Shown here: positions 27,411 through 37,797 of the stretch, piece by piece | How positions within the stretch are numbered: position 1 is the first letter of the stretch | Layout: each line of letters begins with the position of its first letter | Origin: Dryas octopetala | Lineage: Eukaryota > Streptophyta > Magnoliopsida > Rosales > Rosaceae | Assembly: GCA_963921425.1 (NCBI GenBank) | Contig: OY992835.1 | Location: 25,185,322-25,249,321, forward strand | Direction of reading: 5' to 3' | DNA length: 64,000 nt | Made by a program: the position numbers and the translations under genes | The notes under the pieces: generated by a model | Told to the model about the DNA's origin: nothing | What the model saw: the letters and a program-made list of their open reading frames with translations, nothing else | Database searches by the model: none

Positions 27411-27412
<2 letters not shown>
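16006..27412 (-). CDS. RST1: RST1 (RESURRECTION1), DUF3730 / ARM-repeat exosome-Ski bridging protein
   Basis: A very large gene of about 23 exons on the minus strand with a predicted product of roughly 1,800-1,850 residues; Arabidopsis RST1 has about 1,840. Exons fixed by eye include 27412-27020, 26708-26427, 26293-26210, 26035-25759, 25351-25101, 24761-24551, 24151-24051 and 23938-23863. The others lie near 24468-24280, 23182-23050, 22963-22880, 22670-22590, 22212-22045, 21840-21700, 21615-21530, 21400-21310, 21240-21027, 20920-20843, 20165-19983, 19867-18973, 18874-18576, 17941-17285, 17034-16882, 16655-16540 and 16378-16006. The product begins [20 protein letters not shown] and is almost wholly alpha-helical repeats. 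In Arabidopsis RST1, with RIPR, connects the cytoplasmic RNA exosome to the Ski complex; mutants show altered wax and embryo failure. The recognition is from family memory and gene order. All exons examined stay open, so the copy looks intact. Confidence 0.9.
23985..24030. repeat. (GA)n microsatellite in an RST1 intron
   Basis: An uninterrupted GA/CT dinucleotide tract of about 46 bp lies between the RST1 exons ending near 24051 and starting near 23938. It gives rise to the spurious serine/leucine-rich frames seen here. Confidence 0.9.

Positions 27413-27452
<40 letters not shown>
27413..27452. repeat. (GA)n microsatellite directly before the RST1 start codon
   Basis: On the + strand the tract gagaga... 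begins immediately after the reverse-complemented ATG (27410-27412). The RST1 mRNA would therefore have a (CU)n tract of about 38 nt ending at the start codon. Confidence 0.9.
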
Positions 27453-27455
<3 letters not shown>

Positions 27456-27560
27456 TGACCGTTTCAGGGAGGGAACAAAAGAACCAGTGGCGCTGTGGCG
27501 GTAACACGATACGACGTCGCAGAGTCATCTGCTATGGACCTTGGGCTCATAATTTTTTTT

Positions 27561-28583
27561 GGGTGCTGCTATTTGCACACCCTATTTTTTCTTTTTGCAC
27601 ACCCCTATTAAAAAAAAAAACAAACAAAAAAAAAAAGACTATACAGCCCTTGCACACCCCTTCCTCTTCGCACACCCCATCTGTTTTTTTTTTTTCCTTC
27701 CAAGCCCGGCAGCCCCTTTCCTCGCACCACCACCGCGCGCAGCACCACCTTCCTCGCAGCACCACCACCGCGCGCCACCTTCTCTGTCTCACCACCTTCT
27801 CTGTCTTTGTCCGATGGCCCAACCAGCCTTTCAGCCCCTGCTCGACTTCTCTCTCTCTCTCTCTCTCTCTCACTCTCTCTCTCCTCTCTCCTCTCTCCCT
27901 TCTCTCTTCCCTCCCTTTCTCTGTTGCTGCAGTTGGTTCGGTAGACAGCCACCGAACGAAACTAATGGCTTCGGCAGATGACTGCCGAACGAAACTAACG
28001 ACTTCGACGGATGGCTGCCGAACGAACCCGCCGGTTTCGGCGGATGACTGCCGAACGGTCTGCAATTTTTTTTTTTACTTTTGGCATGCAACAGGGAGTG
28101 TGGCAGGGAGGTGGTGCTGTGGGGTGGCGTGGCTGGGTTGGCCGGACAGAGACAAAAAAAAGGAGGGAGGAGAGAGGGAAGGAGGGAGAGAGAGAGAGTT
28201 GAGCTCGGCAGAGGCATGGGGTGGGGGAGGAGCGAGGGAGGGGGTGGGTTGGTCATCGGACAGAGACAGAGAAAGGGTGAGACCCAGAGCTGCGCACGGT
28301 GGTGGGCTTCGCGGAGCTTGCAGGCTTCGACGGTGGTGGGCTTCTCAGCGTGATCGGGGATGGGGTGTGTGTGTTTGTTGATTTTGGTTAGGAGGAGGAG
28401 GAGGTTGGGGAGGGTGTGTGTTTTTTTTTTTTGTGAAATGGATAAATTAGGGGTATTAGGGTAATTGAAGGGGTGTGTTAAGAGAAATTGTATATTTTAG
28501 AAAAGAATAAAGGGTGTGTAGAAGAAAAAAAACAAAAAAAGGGTGTGCAAAAAGAAAAAAAGGGTGTGCAAATAGTGGCACTC
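27561..28583. mobile_element. Mutator-like non-autonomous element, copy A
   Basis: The left end is GGGTGCTGCTATTTGCACAC and the inverted right end is GAGTGCCACTATTTGCACAC. After the terminal repeat both sides carry a second GCACACCC word before or after A/T runs. The flanks are T8 on both sides (27553-27560 and 28584-28591), consistent with a target duplication of 8 bp or a little more; homopolymers make the exact edge uncertain. The interior is GC-richer than its surroundings, with CT tracts and a four-unit 33-bp tandem repeat (27935-28062). Long open frames cross it (for example 27356-28381), but they are low-complexity and carry no transposase motif. A relative lies at about 56081-56900. 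Mutator class is the best guess from the ends and duplication length. Confidence 0.65.
27935..28062. repeat. 33-bp minisatellite with palindromic TTCGGC...GCCGAA core
   Basis: Four units of 33 bp each contain an imperfect palindrome like ttcggcagatgactgccgaa followed by a spacer such as cgaaactaac. Because 33 is a multiple of 3 the repeat stays in frame and would read as an 11-residue repeat (SADDCRT). Nothing shows that it is translated. Confidence 0.8.
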
Positions 28584-29501
28584 TTTTTTTTGGGGTCAAT
28601 ATAAGGTTTGATTCTGCTGAATCATCTGCGCAGTCTGGCCTGCTGCTCGATAACGGTTGTTTCTAGGGCTATCTATGTGCATAATGATTCTCGTTGAAAA
28701 AGCCCATTTTGAAAATTTGGGCCCAATGGCTTTCATTTAATTTAGATGGCAAATTAGAGTTATCTGCACACACAAAAGTAGGAAATTTTGATTTGCACAC
28801 CCATTTTATTCTAGGTCTCACTAAACACCCATTTTTTGTATTTTTAAAATGAAAAATTTAACCTAATATCAAAAAACCATAAATGACAACTCTTAAATTT
28901 TAAAAAACGAAAAAAATAACAAGAAAAAGTGAAAAACCAAATCCCAACCCCACTCACTTCTTCCCTCAATATCAACATGTTGTCCATATATATTAGTTAC
29001 ACCAAATGATAGGATTATAGTTATACATAATAATTTTTTTCATTTTATCGCCGACGGTCCTGCCGACCGGCCACCTCACTTCCCTCCCCTCTCTCTCTCT
29101 CTTTCTCTCACTCTCTCTCTCTCTTTTTCCTTCACTCACTCTCTCTCTGGACCCCTCCATGCTAGACTTAAGGGAGGCCATAGATAGAGTCGCATAAAGT
29201 GATAAAGTATTAGAAAGTTACCAAAAATAGTTATTTAACTTCTTTAGAAATTCCTTCTTCTTTCATAATTTTAAAAATATGTTCCATGAGTAAACAAATA
29301 CCATTTCACATGTTACTACTCATCTTTATATTTGGTATGGTTGTTAATTCTTATTGTTGATGTTAACTAAACCTAGTGAAAACATGAACTTAGCACTTAA
29401 TTAACAAGTCCTAATTTTTTACCTACAAGGCTACAACCATGTTGAAAATGCCCTAATAAGATGGTTAAAAAGAAAAAAAAAAAAAGTGAAGCATATTAGA
29501 T
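28584..29501. other. Intergenic DNA between two transposons
   Basis: No gene is supported. The region is AT-rich and includes a TTTGCACACCCATTTT word near 28790 that resembles the ends of the neighbouring Mutator-like family, so an older fragment may lie here. A CT microsatellite lies at about 29088-29145. Confidence 0.4.
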
Positions 29502-31008
29502 TAGGGGTGGGTTCGGTACGGTTACCGTACCGAAACACTCATACCGAATTCCGACCAATATGGGTCAGTAACCAATCACTTCGGTATCGGTCGGAGAGTG
29601 GTGGTATCGGTCGGAGAGTGGTGGTGCCGATTACAACACCGAATTAAAATAAATTCACAGAGAAGGGGGAGAGATAAGACAAATAGAGGGAGAGAGGGAG
29701 GGTGCGACAGAGAAAGAGAAAGAGACAGAGACATAGAGGAAAAGTGGGGACTGGGGAGGGAGGGTGGTGAGTTGCGCTGGGTTGGGCGGGGTGGGGAGGG
29801 GGGTGCGACAGAGAGGAAGAAAGAGACATAGAAGGAGAGAGGGAGGAAAGGTAATTTGGGGAGAGGGAAATAGATGATAGTGGTGGTGGTTGTGGTGATG
29901 GTTGGAGATGATGAATTGATTGTGGTGGTTGCTTGGTTGGGGCTGTGGTTGCACACAAAAAGAAAAAGAAAAGGAAAAGAATAGAAGAAAAGAGACAAGG
30001 GTAGGAAGAGAGAAGAAGAAAAAGAAAAGAAAGAAATAAGAAAGGGGGGGCACGTGGGTTAAGGGGAAAGGAAAATAAAAAATAATAAAATAAAGTTTTA
30101 TTTTGTAAAGAATAAATAGGGTATTTTGGGGTTTCGTTTAAGGTTTAGGGTATTTTGGGGTTTCAAATTTCAATTGGGGTTTGGAGTTTTTTATTTTTAT
30201 TACATATGTTTTTTATAATTTATAGTATATAGTCAATAACTTAATAGTTTACATGTTTTTTAATTTATATCATCTTTTAAACTTTAGGGTATATGGTATA
30301 GGTCATATACCTAATAGGGCCGTTAGGCTAAATGGCTAATACCATATACTAATAATAATATATTATACCATATTTTACTATATTATATCATATTATACAA
30401 TATACTAAATTACTATTATTATCATATTATACAGTTTATACTATACTATACCATATTATACCATATTATAGTATTATATTATATATTATATACCAAACTC
30501 TAAGTAACCAACTATGAATCTATGAATTATAAATTTATAGTATTAGACTATTAGGGTATATAAATTAGTAATTTAGTATGAGATATCATATACATATACT
30601 ATATAGGGTTTATAATTTAGTATAATATTAGGGTTTATGGTACTTTTAATTAGTTTTTATATAAAAATGTATTATATAAATTAAAAAACATATAAGCTAA
30701 TATGTTATAGGTTTAGGGTTTATAAATTTATATATGTTTGATATAAATTATAGAAAATTATAAATGTATTATATAAAATTATAAATTATATAGAAAGGTA
30801 ATACTAAGTATTTTATATTTAGGGTACACCAGTATAATATAGAAATGTATAAAAATGAATTATTTTAATTATATTTTTTCAATATACGGTCGGTATCAGT
30901 ATACCGTCAGTACTGGATTTTGTAAACAGTACCGTTACCGAATTTGTCAGTATTTTCTGTATAAAAATCGGTACGATATCGATATTTCGATATTTTTACC
31001 CAGCCCTA
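29502..31008 (-). mobile_element. Non-autonomous hAT-like transposon, copy 2
   Basis: The left end is TAGGGGTGGGTTCGGTACGG and the right end is ACCCAGCCCTA. It is bordered by a perfect 8-bp target duplication, tattagat (29494-29501 and 31009-31016). Compared with copy 1 at 44-906 it is in reverse orientation: the GGTTCGGTACGGTTACCGTA end is on the left here and on the right there. It is 1,507 bp long. The left third is purine-rich, and the right half (30060-30880) is extremely AT-rich with TATA-type repeats. No transposase is seen. The perfect duplication suggests a younger insertion than copy 1. Confidence 0.88.
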
Positions 31009-31740
31009 TATTAGATGCCCCACTAACCCACCGGCCGGTTGACCATTCCTCCCCTTTTATTCTCCCTCATATATATTTTATTTCTTTTCTTATCTCTCTC
31101 CTCTTCTCATTCTATAACTTCACCACAAAATTAAGCGAGGCCAACGACTTCTAGTTTATTGATATGCGCCTGAATTATTATTTCAGTAGTGCTAGATATA
31201 CCACATTTTTATACCATAATTTCATACCACCTTATGTGGCAACTTACATGGCATTCATACATTGGATACTAAAAAATAAAAATAAAAACCCAAAAAGAAA
31301 AAGAAAAACTCTGTCCAATAAAGTAATGACACGTGTGATGGTATAAGAATGTGGTATAAGAAATGTGGTAAGTATAGCATTATTCTTATTATTTAGTTAT
31401 CCCCTTATTTTTTGTTTTTTTTTTTAAAACCCCATAATTTATTTTTTTCATGAAATTACCTTTTCTTTCCTCTTGACATATTTTTTTGTCCCATCATTAT
31501 TTTTTTCCCAAAATTCACAAAGAAGAAAAAAAAAAGTTGAGTATCGTTGCTAGAGCCCGTTTGCATTGTCCTGGGCCTCCTGGCCCGTTTTCATAGCCCA
31601 ACAAACGAACTCTTTTTTCGTTTCTTTTATTTTCTGTTCGTTTTCCTTTTTTCAGACATTTATAAACAATTTTCATTCTGTAAACACTGTGCTCTTTCCA
31701 CTCTCTAAGAGGTGGCTCAAGCGAGACTCCATTTACAAGG
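31009..31740 (+). promoter_or_regulatory. Upstream region of the S2L gene
   Basis: It holds a small MITE (31188-31381) and then AT-rich DNA and a CT/T-rich probable leader from about 31560 to the ATG at 31741. The word ctgggcctcctggcccg at about 31571 includes TGGGCC, a site II-like element often found before plant housekeeping genes. Confidence 0.4.
31188..31381. mobile_element. Small MITE with about 55-bp inverted repeats
   Basis: The left arm AGTGCTAGATATACCACATT and the inverted right arm AATGCTATACTTACCACATT continue in alignment for about 55 bp, including ATACCA and TGTG/CGTG words. The element is 194 bp long and non-coding. The target duplication is unclear, so the superfamily is not assigned. 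Confidence 0.65.
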
Positions 31741-34524
31741 ATGCAGACGTCGATGACAGAGCTCGACGATGAAACGCTGCGCAGCATGGCTATTGGAGCC
31801 GTCTTCTCAGACTTCGTATGCTTCAGTTCCTCTGCTAATTTTGTTCTTCTAGCAATCATATAATCAGTGACTGCAATTTTCTGCCAAACACAAATTTTAT
31901 TCGTTGTCAATTCAGTCTGCTATTTAAAGTTTGATAAGCATTCAGGCTGGTGTTGCTTTGGTTTGGAATTATAGTTCAATTATTGTGATTGTATTTGTTC
32001 ATATACGAGTGAGTAATTTCACGAATCAATAGATTAATCTTTATCGGAAGAAATAGTTTAACAATTGAGGGTTTGAATTTAAAAGTCTAACTAGTCGGCT
32101 TAAGTGAATTGTAGAGGTTCTGACCACGAGTCACTATCAAATTTTCAGGGAGGGAAGATAAATTCACTTGATTTTCATCGCAAGGATGATTTACTAGTCA
32201 CGGCTAGCGAGGATGATTCGGTGCGACTCTATGACATTGCAACTGCTAAGTAAGTTCACTCTTACCAGATTGAAGCTGCTTACATTGCTATAAATCGACT
32301 ATAGCTGTATACATACATATATTGTATACACACACATATGGATGAAGTTGTATAGTATACGGGAACATAAATTTGAATTTGATCGAGACGGTTTTGTGTT
32401 TTAATGTTGGACTCTGTTGTTGTCAATTGAAGAGATGCTTATTCGTTCATTTGGAGTTGAATGTTGGTCTGCGTGAATCTTAGTAATATAAGTGGACTGG
32501 TTTAATACTTTAATCGCATCGCTGTGCTAAACTGCTGTTATCAATGGCATGCTGTATCTAAGTTTGCTCTCTGCCATATTACCTGATTTGTTGTAGTGAG
32601 ACTTTATTCATATTAACCGTTCGAGAATGTCTATGTGTGTGGACTGACTGTAATTACTTGCTTGCCACTGTGAAGTTCTTTCCTTTATAAGAAATTTATG
32701 TTTTATAGATGTTGCTCATAGAAACCAATAAGGCAATGACTGGGAACTGTATTGATTATTATTGTTTTTTTACATTTTTTCATTAACTCCAGGTTGCTAA
32801 AGACCACATATCATAAGAAACATGGAGCCGATCAGATATGCTTTACCCATCACCCAAGCTCTGTTATTTGCTCTTCAAGATACAATTTAGATTCTACCGG
32901 AGGCAAGTTTTTTAGCGTGTCATTGATTTTTTTACTTATAATTCCTGTGATATTATTTGAGAATTGATGCTGACTGTTTCTTTAGCAGAATCACTGCGGT
33001 ATCTGTCAATGTATGATAATCGTTGCCTTCGCTACTTCAAAGGGCATAAAGAGAGGTTTAGATCCTATGACCTTTTGGTACTTTAGTAATAAGCAGAATA
33101 CATGATTGGAACACTTGTTTTCTGTTTATAAAATGAAAATTCTTATTGTCATTAATTGTACATTAGGGCAATAGGGTCTGTACCTTTTGCTGAAGTTCAC
33201 TTTAGAAAATGATTGATTCAAGAAGAATCAGAATGTAAGTCTGTTTGCTAGGCCACAGCGGTTAATTCATGTTCTGAAGTTTGTCTGAAACGTTGCATAT
33301 ATTACCTGAGCTTTTCAGTTTTGTGATTATGATGCATATGCATGCACACAAACACACGTGGGTTCTCACACAGACACAGACACACTCACCTACTCAGCGG
33401 TTAATTCATGTTCTGAAGTTTGTCTGAAACGTTGCAAAATTACCTGAGCTTTTCAGTTTTGTGATTATGATGCATATGCATGCACACAAACACACGTGGG
33501 TTCTCACACAGACACACACACACTCACCTACTCTTCCCGAGTTTGATAAGTAAAGTGATAAGGTCTTATCCCCAACCCTCATTTCTTTTTCTTCCTTCTA
33601 TTGTTTGCCATTTCCATTTGAAAATTAGACAGCGCAACAATAAAAGTATCAGTGCTGATGAGTTGTTACCTTTTATCATTATTTTCTCTTTTTGAAAGGT
33701 TGTTTTACTTATTACTTCTATTAATGTTCTCAGCCATAAGGTCTTATCTTCGATCCTCATTTCTTTTTCTTCCGTATATTGTCTGCCATTTCCATCTTAA
33801 AATTAGACATCCCAACAATAAAATTGTCAATGGTCATGAGTTGTTACCTTTTATCATTATTTTCTCTTTTAGAAAGGTTGTTTTTCTTATTATTTCTATT
33901 AATTGCTGCTGTAGAATTGTATCCCTCTGTATGTCTCCAATCAATGATAGCTTCATGTCTGGTTCATTGGACCACAGCGTCAGAATATGGGATCTTCGCG
34001 TAAATGCCTGCCAGGTAGGTTGGTTTTAATACATACATGATAAATGTAGGCTGAATTTAGAAAAGTAACCCAGATAACTTGAGATGCAGTTCTGAAGGCA
34101 ATATACAATTGATGCTTACAGGGAATTTTACATCTACGTGGTAGACCTACAGTTGCCTATGACCAACAAGGTCTTGTTTTTGCTGTGGCAATGGAAGGGG
34201 GTGCTATTAAATTGTTTGATTCACGTTCGTATGACAAGGTTATAATCTATGAAGTACTAACTTTCTATTGGCTTTATTATGAATTTTCATATCATGAATT
34301 TAACTAAAATTTTCCTAATTAGGGTCCGTTTGACACCTTTTTAGTTGGTGGAGATACAGCTGAAGTTTGTGACATCAAATTTAGCAGTGATGGCAAATCA
34401 ATGCTCTTGACAACCACAAACAACAACATCTATGTTCTGGACGCATATGGAGGAGAGAAGGTGTTCTTTCCTGTTTAGATTATTTTGTATTTGGGTGCTT
34501 CCCTGTGTAGGCATCTTTGTTTTG

Positions 34525-34560
<36 letters not shown>

Positions 34561-35786
34561 CGCACGCACACACACACACACATACACACTCCTCTGAAAA
34601 GCCTCTGCTGGTTTTCCAATCCAAGTAAGCCTACAATATCTGATTCATTCTCTAGGCATATGTATAACAGTGTAGAACTTTCCCCTGTGCAGCGTTGTGG
34701 GTACAGTTTGGAACCATCTCCGAATACGATTATAGAGGCAACTTTTACCCCAGACGGCCAGTATGTGGTGTCAGGTATATGTATTTTACACGACCAGTGA
34801 CAATGTGGCATCTTATCTATGTTCTGATTGTTTATTTTTTATCTTTGTCAAAGGCTCTGGAGATGGAAATTTACATGCCTGGAGCATCAACAGGCGAAAT
34901 GAGGTATCAATTTATTTGAAATCTGCTTATGATGAATGTTTTGGATGCTAGTCATGATGAATACTTACTTATCTGCTCCGATTTGGTGCATGGTTGTGGC
35001 ATACTATTTAATAGAATGACCTTCTACGTCCCCTGTTCCCTCCCCCTGCCTATGCCCCCCCTCTCTCTCTTCTCCAAAGAAGAAAAGAATGTAACACCAA
35101 AAGCATCTTAATTGCTTAGCTGCTTGCGTACTTATATCATGTTATGATGCCTCTAGTTACTACCCTTTCAGTGCTCATCTAAACACTAATTACATAGCGT
35201 TTCATGGTCCTCTAGAACCCTGAACAACTGTGCTGACCATTATAGATATGGATCGTTTACTATTGCACCCAACAAGAAAAGAAAAGGTGCATATCTTGGT
35301 GATTCCTCAGTGAGTAACTACAACACAAGGATAGATGAAAGTTGTAGAACATCTAATTATGAGATAAACAAGCTTAGCAAGAACTCTCTACTGCTTTAAG
35401 AAAACTCAGTTTTGCTTGGTCATCTAATTATGATAAAAATTGTATCATGTTGATTCAGCTGGTTGATTCATTTCATTGTTGTCCTTAATTGTATATGCTT
35501 CGAAACAGAACAACATGCCCATTTACAGTAATTGAGTGCTTACTATTTATCATGAGATCACAAATGCAATGTTGAATGTCCAATAATTGGTATTTCGCAT
35601 ATGTAGGTGGCAAGCTGGAACAGCCACATTGGAGTGCCATCGTGCTTGAAGTGGGCTCCTCGCAGGGCCATGTTTGCTGCTGCATCGACTGTTCTCACGT
35701 TTTGGATACCTAACGACTCAAACGCCGATCCTGTTAACATGGACACCCAAGCTGCTGGGGCTGAATTCGAGCATCCTTCTCAGTGA
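31741..35786 (+). CDS. S2Lb: WD40 protein Swd2/WDR82 type (S2L/APRF1), COMPASS subunit
   Basis: Ten exons: 31741-31815, 32149-32249, 32793-32902, 32989-33055, 33915-34014, 34122-34238, 34323-34460, 34693-34774, 34854-34903 and 35607-35786. They total 1,020 nt, a 339-residue protein of normal family length. All phases agree. The third intron starts with GC (AG|GCAAGT) and the others with GT. The product carries WD repeats with SLDFHRKDDLLVTASEDDSV, VRIWDLR (also a DDB1-binding WDxR box) and SGDGNLHAW. Swd2/WDR82 proteins sit in the COMPASS-like H3K4 methyltransferase complex; Arabidopsis S2Lb/APRF1 (At5g14530) promotes flowering. The choice between the a and b paralogues rests on gene order. 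The end (TQAAGAEFEHPSQ) looks complete. Confidence 0.9.
33256..33533. repeat. 139-bp perfect-length tandem duplication in S2L intron 4
   Basis: Copies at 33256-33394 and 33395-33533 both start cagcggttaattcatg and end with a CA-rich stretch and ctcacctactc. They are almost identical, differing by a few bases (catatatt versus caaaatt). Confidence 0.9.
33558..33905. repeat. 178-bp tandem duplication reaching the S2L intron 4 acceptor
   Basis: Copies at about 33558-33735 and 33736-33905 share ataaggtcttatc, the motif gagttgttaccttttatc and the end ttattacttctattaatg. They are more diverged (roughly 15%) than the adjacent 139-bp repeat. The second copy ends next to the pyrimidine tract and AG (33913-33914) of exon 5. 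Confidence 0.85.
34527..34590. repeat. Compound (CT)n-(AC)n microsatellite in an S2L intron
   Basis: A (CT)n tract of about 30 bp passes into an (AC)n tract. It lies between the exons ending at 34460 and starting at 34693. Confidence 0.9.
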
Positions 35787-36071
35787 ACCCCTGGGTTTCT
35801 CTTAATGACCACACCATCTGCAAACGGATTTCATCTGCTGCCAATCACACAAGTCAAAGTTGTATTGGCATTGTTTTGTAATTTTAGGCCAGAGCAATCT
35901 AGCTTCTGCAAATGAGTTTAAACTTTATGTACACACTAAAAAAAAAATGTTAATGTGATTGTTTTTCTTGACAAAAGTAATGGTGTTATTAGCAACATTT
36001 TAGAAGAAAACATAATGTTTCTCATTTAATTTATTTATATTTTTTGATGTGTGGTTTCTTGTTGCCTTCTG

Positions 36072-36135
<64 letters not shown>

Positions 36136-36417
36136 TGTGCACAAATGCATATTTGCATACATTAAGGACATACGTACGTACACAAGATTTAAAGTTTAAA
36201 CACAAGAATGTAAACACACAGTAAGGAACAACCACATTCTACCCGATCCAAATTCTTCGACCTCTCAAATTGTGACTAAATTCGCGAACACAAAGCACTC
36301 ACTACGTACGTACACGGTACACCTATGAAGCAAACATCAACATTTATAGAAAAAGCCCAACAACAGTGGTTCCATTATTTCCCTTTCACTTCTCATATAC
36401 ATCCTCTAAACTCCACT
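35787..36417. other. Convergent S2L / oleosin 3' region with long (GA)n
   Basis: No gene is seen. S2L and the oleosin converge here. A (GA)n tract runs at about 36077-36132, one of the longest microsatellites in the window. The word cgtacgtacac occurs twice downstream (36172-36182, 36304-36314). Confidence 0.6.
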
Positions 36418-36933
36418 TCAACGACTTTCATGTCCGGTTGACCTTTTTCCTTCTTGGGCCTTACTCTGGATGTCCTGGCCCACCTCCTTGGTCTTCTGGC
36501 CCACAAACTCCGCCATATCCGCCGCGCGCCACTTTGCGTGGTCTAGCTGCTCCGGCAACGACCCAGTGGCCCGCCGCAGGTAATTGGTGACCCAAGACAG
36601 AGATGACAGCCCAGTCAGCCCAAAAGCGCCGGAAGTTATAAAACCCGTAACCGCCAGCCCAACAACAATTGCAGCAGGGACAAGAACTGGGCTGCAGATG
36701 ATGAAGAGTGGTGTCGTAACAAGAAGCCCAACAATGGTCCCTAAGAGTGTCAACCCAGCAAGAGCCAGCAGGGTCCCACCAACAGGAAGTAGGGTTATGA
36801 CCGCGAGGACTGTGCCGGTTGATGGACCATGTTGAGGAAGGAGGGTGTTGGGACCACCACCCTCGCGATGATGAATTTCATAACGTTGCTGTGGGCGGAC
36901 TTGGACCTGGTGTGGCTGAGCACGGTCGGCCAT
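36418..36933 (-). CDS. OLEO: Oleosin, high-molecular-weight (H) type
   Basis: A single exon of 171 residues starting [19 protein letters not shown] hydrophilic N-terminus (about 1-40) is followed by an uncharged hairpin of about 70 residues (about 42-112). Its turn carries the proline knot P-x5-SP-x3-P ([12 protein letters not shown]). An amphipathic C-terminus follows. The C-terminus contains the extra segment of H-oleosins (around [20 protein letters not shown]). Oleosins coat seed oil bodies and stop them fusing during desiccation. Upstream sequence has seed-promoter words (see the separate entry). By gene order the relatives are Arabidopsis OLEO2/OLEO4 (At5g40420, At3g27660). The gene looks intact. 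Confidence 0.95.
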   Translation of the reverse strand: MADRAQPHQVQVRPQQRYEIHHREGGGPNTLLPQHGPSTGTVLAVITLLPVGGTLLALAGLTLLGTIVGLLVTTPLFIICSPVLVPAAIVVGLAVTGFITSGAFGLTGLSSLSWVTNYLRRATGSLPEQLDHAKWRAADMAEFVGQKTKEVGQDIQSKAQEGKRSTGHESR

Positions 36934-37049
36934 TGCTAGCTAGACTACTTTGAGCGTAAGAAATGTGTTTTTCCTTCTTATTTTCTAGAGAGAGAGAGTT
37001 GGGTACGTAAATGGTAATGGACGTGAGAGAGATGTGTAAGGTGGTGATG

Positions 37050-37120
37050 TTTTATAGAAGGTTCGAGGGTTTAAGGTGGTGACACGTACGTCTGGGATGG
37101 GTGAGTTGGGGCCTTGCATG
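37050..37120 (-). promoter_or_regulatory. Oleosin promoter with TATA, ABRE and RY words
   Basis: Read on the minus strand upstream of the oleosin ATG (36933): TATAAAA (37050-37056), ACGTGTC, an ABRE core (37081-37087), and CATGCA, an RY motif (37115-37120). This is the usual combination for ABA- and ABI3/FUS3-driven seed genes. Confidence 0.6.
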
Positions 37121-37797
37121 GGGAACAAGTTTCAGTGCCTGTTTTGGGAACTCAACCAAAAATTTACTGAGAAACGTTTAAATTCGGAAATTGAGGTGGC
37201 TTTCTGTGAAGGAATCTTTGTTGCCACATTTCGCATGCGCTTCTGCAAAATTGGCTGGTTGGCTGCTTATCAACGGGTGTACGTTGCCATGGAGTTGTCT
37301 TTGTGTGCTATACTGCTATGCCATGACCGCCGAATCTCTTTTTTTTCTATTTTTGATGGATCTGTAAGTCCACAAACGTTAAGAGTTAACAAGCCCAGGT
37401 CTGCCATCAAGGCCCATAATCATTGCTGGTTTTTATTCATACAAATTGAGGCCCAAGTCCATTGACTTGACAAGGCCTTTTTTCATAATGGGGCGAGAAC
37501 GATTCTTTTGAAGCCTACCATAGGTGTGTGTGTATATTGTGTATTTTTTCGTAAATTTCAACACTATTTACTAATGATTAATGACGTCATAAAGCTAAAT
37601 AGATTTTAAGGTTTTTTTTTTTGCCAAGGAATAGATTTTAAGTTTTTGACACTCCAAAAAATAAGATGTTATTCCATGACACACAGGACTGGTCTTGAAA
37701 TTCTAAAGAATCGAGACAACTATGAAAATGGAACATTAACTGTTCATATATATTATTTGGGCTTAACATATCATATGAATATATAAAAAAAAAAAAA

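Noticed and set aside
27356-28381. 341-codon open frame on the + strand
   Set aside because: It crosses the antisense RST1 start, a GA microsatellite and the Mutator-like copy A. The composition is low-complexity (RERERE, SLSLSL) with no domain or splice support.
29576-30053. Long proline/serine-rich minus-strand frames
   Set aside because: They come from purine-rich simple sequence inside hAT-like copy 2; overlapping frames on both strands are all open for the same reason.
37055-37075. ggttcgaggg word resembling a tRNA T-arm
   Set aside because: No matching acceptor stem, D-arm or anticodon arm is found nearby.
37076-37465. 129-codon + strand frame upstream of the oleosin
   Set aside because: It overlaps the oleosin promoter antisense, has no recognisable domain and no start or splice context.
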